Below, piece by piece: positions 1 through 6,544 of a stretch of DNA of 16,408 nucleotides. The translations under genes and the position numbers were made by a program. Source of the stretch: CAWUKV01 sp963923025 (GTDB taxonomy: Bacteria > Cyanobacteriota > Cyanobacteriia > Phormidesmidales > Phormidesmidaceae); the NCBI GenBank assembly GCA_963923025.1, contig CAWUKV010000129.1:1-16408 (forward strand), in the 5' to 3' direction. Each line of letters begins with the position of its first letter. Positions within the stretch are counted from its first letter, which is position 1. Below the pieces are notes generated by a model, which saw nothing but the letters and a program-made list of their open reading frames with translations, did not search any database and was not told the DNA's origin.

Positions 1-1070
1 ATGGCTGTCAGTTCTGGCGTAAGCGAAGCTGTATCCAGTGAGGTCTCGGGTGGCCCGCTGGGGGGCGCGGCGGGACCTGGGGCGATGGGTTTTGAAAGGA
101 TTGGGTCTGCTCCTACGGGTTGGGTCACAGGACTGGGCAGTGTGCCCAGTGCCGTCAGCAGTTTGGCCTCGCTGACAATGGGCTGACACCCCTGCTCAAT
201 CAGGTTGAGGCAGCCCTGGCTGCGGGGGTTATCCAACGATCCGGGTAGCGCATAGACCTCTCGGCCATAGTCATTGGCAAGGTGCGCTGTGATCAGTGCC
301 CCTGAGCGTTCTGGCGCTTCGGTTACCAGTACGGCCTGACTGAGTCCTGCAATGATGCGATTTCGGCGCGGAAAGTGGGCGCGATCTGGCGGGGTTCCGT
401 CTGGGTATTCGCTTAGCACCAGGCCCGTTTCAGTAATTTTCTGGTGCAGCGTTTGGTTGCTGCTGGGGTAGGCGATATCCACACCCGTTCCCAAGACAGC
501 GACGGTGGGAGACGCCGCCGCGATGCAGCAGCGATGTGCGATCGCATCCACCCCACGGGCCATGCCCGACACAATTAGACTGCCCTGCTGTACCAACTGC
601 TGAGTAAGGCGCTCGGTCCAGCGGCGACCATAATCAGATGGGTAGCGGGTGCCGACGATACCGATTGTCAACGCTGGGGCCATTGAGTTTAACCGCAGCG
701 GACCCCGGTAATACAGCACTGGCGGCGGGTCCGAAATCTCAAATAGCAGGGCCGGGTAGTCAGTATCTGCGGGCGTCCAGAACGCGGTGCTGCGGGCCTC
801 AAACTGGGTCAGCAGCACCGCCGGAGACAGCTGGGTTCTAGCCTGGGCAATCTGATCGGCCAGCAGTAACCCAATCCCGTCTACGGCCAAAAGCTGGTCT
901 GCCGATGCCTGCCAGGCTGCTGCTAGGGAACCGAACGCCAGAAAGAGCCGTTTTTGTAGCACCGGACCGACATTGTCAATTTGAGACCAGGCCACCCAAT
1001 AGGCCCGTTCGTCAGCGGTGTCAGCGTAGGGTGAACGGTTCGAGGGCGGTTCGGCAACGGTCAGCGTCAA
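1..1070 (-). CDS. dprA: DNA processing protein DprA, C-terminus cut by window edge
   Basis: DprA binds incoming single-stranded DNA in the cytoplasm and loads RecA during natural transformation. The reverse strand is open from about 1070 to the left edge. It encodes a helical N-terminal region, then a Rossmann-like domain: GIVGTRYPSDYG (the family G-S/T-R phosphate-binding loop), VSGMARGVDAIAH, AVLGTGVDIAYPSSN, SEYPDGTPP, HFPRRNRIIAG, EAPERSGALITAH and NPRSQGCLNLI. These are the core DprA motifs in their usual order. A proline-rich linker follows, so the C-terminal winged helix common in DprA would lie beyond base 1. The start is uncertain. In the stretch from the in-frame TAG of the upstream gene (1145-1143) to the core there is no ATG or GTG before TTG at 1070, apart from a GTG inside the conserved N-terminal YWVAW. 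The family call is firm; the start is not. Confidence 0.93.
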   Translation of the reverse strand, partial: MTLTVAEPPSNRSPYADTADERAYWVAWSQIDNVGPVLQKRLFLAFGSLAAAWQASADQLLAVDGIGLLLADQIAQARTQLSPAVLLTQFEARSTAFWTPADTDYPALLFEISDPPPVLYYRGPLRLNSMAPALTIGIVGTRYPSDYGRRWTERLTQQLVQQGSLIVSGMARGVDAIAHRCCIAAASPTVAVLGTGVDIAYPSSNQTLHQKITETGLVLSEYPDGTPPDRAHFPRRNRIIAGLSQAVLVTEAPERSGALITAHLANDYGREVYALPGSLDNPRSQGCLNLIEQGCQPIVSEAKLLTALGTLPSPVTQPVGADPILSKPIAPGPAAPPSGPPETSLDTASLTPELTA

Positions 1071-1142
1071 AGGCTCATTCCGTAGGGGACTGCCCCTAGC
1101 GTGCCCGATTCTGTAGAGCCGTTCTCGACAGTGGTGCTTGGC

Positions 1143-1823
1143 CTAGGCCGTCCGCTGCTGGGCCAGGTACTCGAATACGCTCTTGTCGCCAATGTCGGGA
1201 GGAATGGCCTGAATGGCCTTACGCAGGGCAAACACGCTGAACAATACGGCCCAAGCTGCTAGCAGTCCTTGCTCTACGCCAACGGGCAAAATCTGGCTGA
1301 GATGCCCCAGCAGCAGCAGCGGCACCAGCGGCGTCAGCAGCTTGGTTTCCAGCCGGTCAAAGCAAAACGCCTCTTTGAAGAAAATGCCGGTTAGCGCCGC
1401 AAAGGTGAACCCGACACCCAGAATCGTCAGCGGCTGCTGATACACCGTCAGCGCCAGCGGGCGGCTGTCGAGCTGTGCGATTGCCAGCGTGGTGGCCCCG
1501 CCCACCAGCCAAAATGCCTGTAGGGCCCGGTGCAGTACCCGTAGGTAAATGTGGATGTAGTACAGGCTCACCCCCAACGCTAGCCAAAAGCTGCCAAACA
1601 GCAGCGTTAGCGCAGATAAAACTGGGGGGATGGGTCCCCACAGCAGGAGCAGCCCTGTACCCAGCGCAAAACTAGCGGCAGCAATGCCCAACCCCGTACG
1701 GTAGACCACCACCTCGCGGCGGTCCTGAGCCGTAATTTCAAAGGTGCCAAACTGGCCGTCGTAGACCGCTGGGGCTGTCGAGGATTCCGCAATGGAGGCG
1801 TCTATCGGGGAGGCAGAGGACAT
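1143..1823 (-). CDS. DUF2301-family integral membrane protein
   Basis: About 226 residues of an integral membrane protein. A short polar N-terminus is followed by YDGQFGTFEITAQDRREVVVYRTG and then about six to seven hydrophobic segments, separated by short loops such as YIHIYLRVLHRALQ and FFKEAFCFDRLETK. The C-terminus is soluble. I recognise this layout as the DUF2301 family, found in cyanobacteria and plants, whose function is unknown. I place the start at ATG 1823; a GTG at 1832 would add three residues, and neither has a clear Shine-Dalgarno sequence. The gene lies 44 bp downstream of the histidine kinase, across a small tandem repeat, and its stop is 72 bp before the likely dprA start, so the block may be cotranscribed. 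No catalytic residues can be pointed to. The family call is from recalled conservation, with moderate certainty. Confidence 0.75.
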   Translation of the reverse strand: MSSASPIDASIAESSTAPAVYDGQFGTFEITAQDRREVVVYRTGLGIAAASFALGTGLLLLWGPIPPVLSALTLLFGSFWLALGVSLYYIHIYLRVLHRALQAFWLVGGATTLAIAQLDSRPLALTVYQQPLTILGVGFTFAALTGIFFKEAFCFDRLETKLLTPLVPLLLLGHLSQILPVGVEQGLLAAWAVLFSVFALRKAIQAIPPDIGDKSVFEYLAQQRTA

Positions 1824-1850
1824 GATCGGCACACCGTTAGTTTGACGAAA

Positions 1851-1885
1851 CTACTTGGCAAAGCTACTTGGCAAAGCTACTTGGA
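1851..1885. repeat. 13-bp tandem repeat, 2.7 copies, over the kinase stop codon
   Basis: Two exact copies of CTACTTGGCAAAG (1851-1863 and 1864-1876) are followed by a partial third (1877-1885) that is the end of the histidine kinase gene. Read on the minus strand, each unit repeats the final bases and the TAG stop of that gene. The array fills most of the gap between the kinase and the DUF2301 gene. Confidence 0.85.
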
Positions 1886-3586
1886 CGAGATCGATAAAGG
1901 CAGCTCTACGGTAAAGCAGGTTTGGTTGTCACCACTGGTGACGGTAATTGTCCCGTCAATGTGACGAACCAGCTTTTGCACTAGCGCTAGACCCAGACCA
2001 GTCCCGCCCTGCTTCCAGGGGTCGGCGCTGGGAACCCGGTAGAACTTGTCAAAAATCAGGGGTAGTTCCTTTTCAGAAATCTCGATGCCGGTATTGGTGA
2101 CGGCAAACTGCAGGGTGCTGTCTTCAGCCTGGGCCACGTTCAGCTGAATGCGGCTACCCGGCGGTGTGTACTTACAGGCGTTGTTCATCAGCTCAGTCAG
2201 GAGCCGCTCCAGACTAGAGCTATCGGTAATCAGCACGGGCAAGTCTGGAGCAACCGCAATCTCTAGCTGTTGTTTTCGGCTCTTGGTGCGGGCATGGAAG
2301 CCGTAGGTTAAGGCGGGAATCCAATCGGGCAGCTTAATGGGCTGCGGGTTGACTGCCAGATTGCCCACGTCTAATCGCTGTAGGTCAAGCAGGTCGTTGA
2401 TCAGACTAATCTCGCGTTCGCACTCTTCTTTAAGGATGCGGTAGTAGCGCGACACGCGATCTTGACTTTCGGGGGAGGTGGCCTGGGGGCTGCTTAACGT
2501 GTCAGTATCCAGACTCAGGTCTAGCTCCTGATTCAGGGTTGTGCCCAGCAGCTGTAGGGCAACGCGCATGCTGGTGACGGGCGTGCGCAGCTCGTGGGAC
2601 ACCGTACTCAAAAAGTCATCTTTGAGCGTGTTCACCCGCTCTAGTTCGCGCACCTGGGACTGTGACTCTTGGTAGAGCCGCGCCTGACGAATCGCGATCG
2701 CGCACTGGTTTGCCACCTGCTGCACCAACCGAATATCCAGGTCATCAAAGCCATGCTCTTTGTCTTTGTAGAGCCACAGGTCGCCCAGCACCTCCTGGTC
2801 TTCTCTGATGGGGCAGGCGAACATAGCAACCCGTCCCCGCACCGGGTTGGGGGTAATGGAGCAAAACTGAAGATACTTGCCGTCTAGCAGCAGATGGTAA
2901 ACCTCTGGAAACTTCTCCATCTGCGCGACGCGGCCCCGATCCGATGCGCTGAGGGTGGTGTACTCGTGGTAAATGGTCGAGGTGCCCATGTTGAGGTCGT
3001 ATAGGGACGTATTGGCCCCTTTCGCCCCCAACGCTTCAGTCAGCTCTTTGACCACGGTTTGCAGAATCTGGTTTTCGTCCAGGCTGTCCCGCACGCGGTC
3101 GGTAATTCGCTTCAGGGTTGCGTCCGTTGCCAGCAACGTGTCCAGTTTGTGGGTGCTTTTGGTGAGCTTTTCTTCGAGTTCTTGGTAGCTTGACGATTCG
3201 GCTACGGATCCGGCTTCTAGGGTGGTCACCACCAGGGGTGTGCCTTGGGCATCGCGCATCAGCCGTCGCCGCGCCGTAAAGTCCCGGTCGCCGACGGGCG
3301 TACTCAGCGTCACCGTGCTTACGGCAGCCTCATGGGTAAGCAGGTAGTCCTCGTCTTGGGCACGCAGCTGACGCGCTTGGGTGGCAGGCAAGCAGTTCAG
3401 CTCACCTTCTGCCAGCAGGGCCGTGCGGGCAACGCCCAGTAAGTCGCACATGGCCTGGTTGGCATAGCGCCAGCGATGCTGAGCATCTTTGGCATAAACC
3501 GGCGCTGCGATCGCATCTAGCAGGTCAGCCAGGAGTCCTGGTGCAAGTCCGACCGGCTCTACCGTAGACGGAGAAGAAAGGCTCAT
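1877..3586 (-). CDS. PAS-GAF sensor histidine kinase
   Basis: Predicted cytoplasmic histidine kinase of 569 residues with no membrane segment. Order: a PAS domain (about 20-125), a short coiled coil (about 132-155), a GAF domain (about 160-305), a coiled coil joining to the DHp domain with the H-box STVSHELRTP (phospho-acceptor His331), and an ATPase domain with N-box ELMNNACKY (about 465-473), G1-like TNTGIEI (497-503), F-box FDKFYR and G2-box GGTGLGLAL (527-534). It should sense a ligand or state through PAS/GAF and phosphorylate a response regulator, but none is encoded nearby. The DHp hairpin carries a polar loop of roughly 25 residues (about 355-380, rich in Ser, Thr and Asp). In the G1 box the usual Asp is Asn498; I recall similar boxes in other cyanobacterial kinases, so this may be a family trait. 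ATG at 3586 has no obvious Shine-Dalgarno sequence. The signal sensed is unknown. Confidence 0.93.
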   Translation of the reverse strand: MSLSSPSTVEPVGLAPGLLADLLDAIAAPVYAKDAQHRWRYANQAMCDLLGVARTALLAEGELNCLPATQARQLRAQDEDYLLTHEAAVSTVTLSTPVGDRDFTARRRLMRDAQGTPLVVTTLEAGSVAESSSYQELEEKLTKSTHKLDTLLATDATLKRITDRVRDSLDENQILQTVVKELTEALGAKGANTSLYDLNMGTSTIYHEYTTLSASDRGRVAQMEKFPEVYHLLLDGKYLQFCSITPNPVRGRVAMFACPIREDQEVLGDLWLYKDKEHGFDDLDIRLVQQVANQCAIAIRQARLYQESQSQVRELERVNTLKDDFLSTVSHELRTPVTSMRVALQLLGTTLNQELDLSLDTDTLSSPQATSPESQDRVSRYYRILKEECEREISLINDLLDLQRLDVGNLAVNPQPIKLPDWIPALTYGFHARTKSRKQQLEIAVAPDLPVLITDSSSLERLLTELMNNACKYTPPGSRIQLNVAQAEDSTLQFAVTNTGIEISEKELPLIFDKFYRVPSADPWKQGGTGLGLALVQKLVRHIDGTITVTSGDNQTCFTVELPLSISSK

Positions 3587-3706
3587 GAAAAAGGAGTGTT
3601 ATATCGGTGACAGTCGAGTCCAGTAATTCATCGTGGAGGCTGAAAGCTAGGGGGCGAGCGTCATCCTGGGTGTGACAGAGCGGTGAGATGTCCGTAGGAA
3701 AACGGC

Positions 3707-3751
3707 ATGGCATACCTCGCTCCGTACACCGTACTTCGTACACTATGCCAT
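3707..3751. repeat. 8-bp inverted repeat enclosing three heptamer repeats
   Basis: The 337-bp gap 3587-3923, between the permease stop and the kinase start on the minus strand, should hold the kinase promoter. Its clearest structure is ATGGCATA (3707-3714) and the exact reverse complement TATGCCAT (3744-3751). Between them lie three adjacent 7-mers, CGTACAC, CGTACTT and CGTACAC (3723-3743). It could be an operator or a cyanobacterial short-repeat (STRR-like) element. I saw no gene in this gap. Confidence 0.6.
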
Positions 3752-3824
3752 CTCAACCGGGCGAATGTCCGCAAATATGTCTAGATCGCAAGAGCTATTT
3801 TCGGAACGGCGGCAGACGGCATGG

Positions 3825-3854
3825 TATGGGCTTCTGCTCTATGGGCTTTTGCAA
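3825..3854. repeat. 15-bp imperfect direct repeat
   Basis: TATGGGCTTCTGCTC (3825-3839) is followed at once by TATGGGCTTTTGCAA (3840-3854), which matches at 11 of 15 positions. It lies upstream of the kinase in otherwise featureless intergenic DNA. Confidence 0.5.
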
Positions 3855-3906
3855 CAGCGGCAAGGCGCAGTGACGATACTTAATTTATAAGACGGGTTGG
3901 ATTTAG

Positions 3907-3948
3907 GACCTAACTGTCATGACCTAACTGTCACGATCTAACTGTAAA
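3907..3948. repeat. 14-bp tandem repeat, 3 copies, over the permease stop codon
   Basis: The copies are GACCTAACTGTCAT (3907-3920), GACCTAACTGTCAC (3921-3934) and GATCTAACTGTAAA (3935-3948). On the minus strand the permease gene ends inside the array: its TAG (3926-3924) belongs to the middle unit, and the same ACAGTTAG string appears again downstream. The 14-bp period is not a multiple of three, so extra copies shift frame. Confidence 0.8.
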
Positions 3949-4862
3949 GAGGCGAACGGTAACGCCACGAGTCCGACCCCTAGCACCGCGACCAGCAGCA
4001 GGACCGTCGCCGCTGCCGCCCGACCAAACTCAAACTGGGCAAGCGCCTGGTCGTAGAGATAATACACCCAGATATTTGTCGCATTGAGGGGGCCGCCGCC
4101 AGTGACGATGTAAACCTGCTCAAAGCTGCGTAGCGTAAACAGGGACGTGGTCACCGCCACAAAGATAAGCGTAGGCCGCAAACCAGGCAGCGTCACGTGC
4201 CAAAATAGCTGCAGCCCGTTAGCGCCATCTAGCATGGCGGCCTCATAGCGGCGACGGGGAATGGCCTGCAATCCAGCCAGAAAGACAATTAAGTTGAAGC
4301 CCAACTGCTGCCAGATGCTCAACAGAATAATGGCAGGCATGGCCCATTGGGGGCTGGTGAGCCACGGTACAGTCATCCCACCGACGGCTAACAAAACCTG
4401 ATTGATCGGCCCAGTTGCCTGAAACAGCCACCGAAACCCCAACCCTACCGCCACAGCCGACAGCATTGACGGGAGAAAGAACGCCGTTTGCAGTAGCCGA
4501 CGGATCGGGGCTTGCCAGCTGTACTGGGTGCCCCCACCGTCCAGCAGGGCAGCGAGTCCGAGGGGAACCAACACGCTAGGAATGACGGTTGCGATCGCAA
4601 AATAAGCCGTATTCCAGGCGACTTGCCACACTTCCGGGTCCGCTAACAGCTGGCGGTAGTGCTGCAAGCCCACCCACTGCAGTCCGGCGCGAGTGAAGCT
4701 GCCGGTTGTCAGACTGAGGTAGCCCAGGTAACTCAGCGGCCCCACCACAAACAGCCCCAACAGTGCCAATGCTGGAAATAGCATGGCCACAGCCCAAAGC
4801 TGATGTTGGCTATTTGCTGTATTAGTCTGCGGCTTGTCTGTTGGCACAGTGCGTCCCCCCAT
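3924..4862 (-). CDS. ABC transporter permease, sugar type (MalF/UgpA-like)
   Basis: Inner-membrane permease of about 312 residues, a usual length for the MalF/UgpA class of carbohydrate importers. Around six hydrophobic segments are visible, the first after a polar N-terminus. The cytoplasmic EAA loop that docks the ATPase reads YEAAMLDGANGLQLFWHVTLPG, with the conserved EAA, the Gly of DGAN and the distal LPGL. A periplasmic stretch LRSFEQVYIVTGGGP precedes the last segments; this TGGGP motif is typical of the family. The substrate (sugar, glycerol phosphate or similar) cannot be told. I start at ATG 4862; an in-frame TTG at 4871 would add three residues. No binding protein, second permease or ATPase is present here; upstream lies the divergent purN, and the downstream neighbour is a histidine kinase. 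Partners must be encoded elsewhere or the permease is an orphan. Confidence 0.9.
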   Translation of the reverse strand: MGGRTVPTDKPQTNTANSQHQLWAVAMLFPALALLGLFVVGPLSYLGYLSLTTGSFTRAGLQWVGLQHYRQLLADPEVWQVAWNTAYFAIATVIPSVLVPLGLAALLDGGGTQYSWQAPIRRLLQTAFFLPSMLSAVAVGLGFRWLFQATGPINQVLLAVGGMTVPWLTSPQWAMPAIILLSIWQQLGFNLIVFLAGLQAIPRRRYEAAMLDGANGLQLFWHVTLPGLRPTLIFVAVTTSLFTLRSFEQVYIVTGGGPLNATNIWVYYLYDQALAQFEFGRAAAATVLLLVAVLGVGLVALPFASLQLDRDS

Positions 4863-4893
4863 CAATGGCAATGACGGAGATTAGGTCAGGATT

Positions 4894-4968
4894 GCCATAC
4901 CCGGATCGCCCATGCCCAGATCTCCCATGCCCAGATCTCCCATGCCCAGATCTCCCATATCCAGATCC
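4894..4968. repeat. 15-bp tandem repeat, five units, between divergent genes
   Basis: Three exact copies of CCCATGCCCAGATCT (4909-4953) are flanked by one diverged unit on each side (4894-4908 and 4954-4968). Each perfect unit contains the palindrome AGATCT. The array lies between the divergent starts of the permease and purN, so it falls in the promoter zone of one or both. On the minus strand one frame would spell a DLGMG pentapeptide repeat, but no start or gene context supports translation. Confidence 0.85.
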
Positions 4969-5014
4969 CCATGTAAGTCATATTTAAGCGCAGGTCCCCA
5001 GCCCAAAGAATTTC

Positions 5015-5040
5015 GGTAAGATTTGAGGCGGCTTCTTACC
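5015..5040 (+). promoter_or_regulatory. 7-bp inverted repeat in the purN leader
   Basis: GGTAAGA (5015-5021) and TCTTACC (5034-5040) form a perfect inverted repeat with a 12-nt loop, ending 11 nt before the purN ATG. No T-run follows, so it is not a classic terminator. It could be a regulator site or an RNA hairpin in the leader. Confidence 0.35.
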
Positions 5041-5051
5041 CTATACCACCT

Positions 5052-5762
5052 ATGCCAGACGCTGTTTTAACCGATGCGGCTTTGTTCAACACTGCTGAGA
5101 CAGCATCACAGACAGCGTTGGTATCACCGATCCCAAGCGCCTCTCCGGTTCTCCCTGTCGTCCCCAGGCTTGGCATTTTAGCCTCGGGCAACGGCAGCAA
5201 CTTTGAAGCGATCGTTCAAGCCATTGAAAAAGCTCAGCTCAGTGCGGCAATGGCGGTTGTCATTTACAACAATGCCGACGCTGGCGTTGCCGCTCGGGCC
5301 GCGCGTTGGCAAATTCCAACTGTTTTGCACGACCACCGTCAGTTCGACAGTCGGGAATCCCTAGACGAAGCCCTGATCCAGACCTTGCAAGCCCACGCGG
5401 TTGACTGGGTGATTATGGCGGGTTGGATGCGACGCGTGACGCAGCATCTGATTGAGGCTTTCCCCAGCCGAATACTCAACATTCACCCCAGTTTACTGCC
5501 CAGTTTTCCGGGGCTGCGGGCGGTTGAGCAGGCGTTAGCTGCTGGTGTAAAAATTGCGGGCTGTACCGTTCACTATGTTGAACTTGCCGTCGATAGCGGC
5601 CCGATTGTAATGCAAGCAGCTGTACCGGTTTTGCCGAACGATACGGTAGCGACCCTGCAGCAGCGCATTCAGGCTCAGGAGCATCGAATCTATCCGCTGG
5701 CGATTGCCCAGGCCATTGCCCAAACCTCTCATCACCGCGATGGTGGATCACCCGCTCTGTAA
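5052..5762 (+). CDS. purN: Phosphoribosylglycinamide formyltransferase (GART)
   Basis: PurN transfers a formyl group from 10-formyl-tetrahydrofolate to GAR in the third step of purine synthesis, in the cytosol. The phosphate-binding loop is ILASGNGSNFEA (42-53). The catalytic Asn and His are in LNIHPSLLPSFPG (Asn143, His145), and the catalytic Asp is Asp181 in HYVELAVDSGP, matching the Asn-His-Asp triad of the E. coli enzyme. GCTVH and the PNDT element are also present. At 236 residues it is longer than the E. coli enzyme, because about 37 residues rich in Ala, Thr and Pro precede the Rossmann core; such an extension could simply be an upstream start choice. ATG at 5052 is the first in frame, and no Shine-Dalgarno sequence is evident. 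It is a single gene, divergent from the permease, with a possible weak hairpin just after its stop (5768-5795). Confidence 0.95.
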   Translation: MPDAVLTDAALFNTAETASQTALVSPIPSASPVLPVVPRLGILASGNGSNFEAIVQAIEKAQLSAAMAVVIYNNADAGVAARAARWQIPTVLHDHRQFDSRESLDEALIQTLQAHAVDWVIMAGWMRRVTQHLIEAFPSRILNIHPSLLPSFPGLRAVEQALAAGVKIAGCTVHYVELAVDSGPIVMQAAVPVLPNDTVATLQQRIQAQEHRIYPLAIAQAIAQTSHHRDGGSPAL

Positions 5763-5767
5763 TGACA

Positions 5768-5795
5768 CGCCCATCTCAACTCAGTGTTCTGGGCG
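5768..5795 (+). terminator. Possible hairpin after purN, no T-run
   Basis: CGCCCA (5768-5773) pairs with TGGGCG (5790-5795), and an inner AAC/GTT pair (5778-5780 with 5786-5788) could extend the stem. It begins 6 nt after the purN stop. The following bases are not T-rich, so it is only a weak candidate terminator or RNA-stabilising hairpin. Confidence 0.25.
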
Positions 5796-5838
5796 GATAC
5801 TCGCTGTAAAAAGACTGAAGAATATCCGTAAATGTCCG

Positions 5839-5868
5839 TTGGTTACGACGGTTATTCCTATTTATGAT
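5839..5868 (+). promoter_or_regulatory. Candidate sigma70-type promoter for the small gene at 6118
   Basis: TTGGTT (5839-5844), an 18-bp spacer and TATGAT (5863-5868) lie in an AT-rich 355-bp gap (5763-6117) that otherwise shows no gene. Use of this promoter would leave a leader of roughly 240 nt before the ATG at 6118. Other AT-rich hexamers in the gap (for example GATAAT at 5992) are possible too. Confidence 0.3.
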
Positions 5869-6117
5869 ATATCAAGCAAAACTGATATTGCGTCTTATAC
5901 CGTATGTTGACTGGCTAAGCTGCGTAATATCAACTTTAGGGGCAAGTAAGTTACGTGCGTGCAACTAATAACGTACAAATTTGCCTAACAAGATAATTTG
6001 TTTTGACGAATATCTTATCTTTTTTGGGGCCACGAAAGATATCTCGTAACTTTTGTCCGGAGTATCGCTCACTGTCCTTGAAACAAGAAACATAGCAGCC
6101 ATTAGGGATTCACCATC

Positions 6118-6345
6118 ATGTTTCGCGCGTCAAAGCTTGACCTCAATAACCTGGAATTCCTGGTTCGTACCGCGATTGCGAACGGCGAACTCTCTCCAGG
6201 TGTGGCCTCTGAAATTGCTCGTTACCGCGCTAGTGCGCAGCTTTCGGTTGAGGCGACTCGCTATTTAGCGATCTTAGATGACGCGATTTCAGATGGATGT
6301 GTGCAAATGGTTGGCAGCATCTACAGTCATGAAGCAGGCCGCTAG
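6118..6345 (+). CDS. Small helical protein of unknown function (75 aa)
   Basis: A 75-residue soluble protein I do not recognise. The sequence alternates hydrophobic and charged residues (LDLNNLEFLVRTAIANGEL, then VEATRYLAILDDAISDG), suggesting three or four short helices with no membrane segment or signal peptide. A proline-containing turn SPGVASEI separates the first two helices. It has the look of a conserved cyanobacterial small protein, with usual codon use and a normal start ATG, although no clear Shine-Dalgarno sequence. The reading frame that overlaps it from 6053 shows no such regularity and is rejected. It stands alone: a long AT-rich leader lies upstream and about 250 bp of non-coding DNA follows before the terminator at 6595. 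The function is unknown. Confidence 0.7.
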   Translation: MFRASKLDLNNLEFLVRTAIANGELSPGVASEIARYRASAQLSVEATRYLAILDDAISDGCVQMVGSIYSHEAGR

Positions 6346-6503
6346 TTTAGCTTTGGGACTTCGCTTCAGCCTCCAAACATAGCTGTTGCTCTTGATTTAG
6401 GGCGCTTCGTGCCGCGCAATCCAGCTTAACCTTTGCGCAGATTGCCATAGATGCGGTATTAACCTTTTAACTGTCTGTTAGACAAAAGTGAATAGCGGGA
6501 TCG

Positions 6504-6540
6504 TCATTTTTGCCTGATTATCATTTTTGCCTGATTATCA
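6504..6540. repeat. 17-bp tandem repeat, 2.2 copies
   Basis: Two exact copies of TCATTTTTGCCTGATTA (6504-6520 and 6521-6537) are followed by TCA. Each unit carries a -35-like TTGCCT followed directly by a -10-like GATTAT. This lies in the 483-bp gap 6346-6828, whose first 150 bases show nothing clear. Confidence 0.85.
6510..6538 (+). promoter_or_regulatory. Promoter assembled from two repeat copies
   Basis: TTGCCT of the first repeat copy (6510-6515) and GATTAT of the second copy (6533-6538) are separated by exactly 17 bp, the optimal sigma70 spacing. Transcription would start near 6545. A strong terminator ends at 6622, so a short transcript of about 78 nt is implied. Confidence 0.5.
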
Positions 6541-6544
6541 CAGT

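Noticed and set aside
905..1099. Short plus-strand frames opposite dprA (also 638-841)
   Set aside because: They are antisense to a continuous dprA frame with all core motifs.
4576..4797. A 73-codon minus-strand frame inside the permease
   Set aside because: It lies in a second frame of the permease gene, which has clear membrane segments and the EAA motif in its own frame.
4894..4980. A possible peptide with DLGMG pentapeptide repeats, or a CRISPR-like array
   Set aside because: The repeats abut without spacers, so it is not CRISPR. The DLGMG frame has no start with a ribosome site, and the ATG-led minus-strand frame is only about 30 codons of low-complexity Trp-rich sequence.
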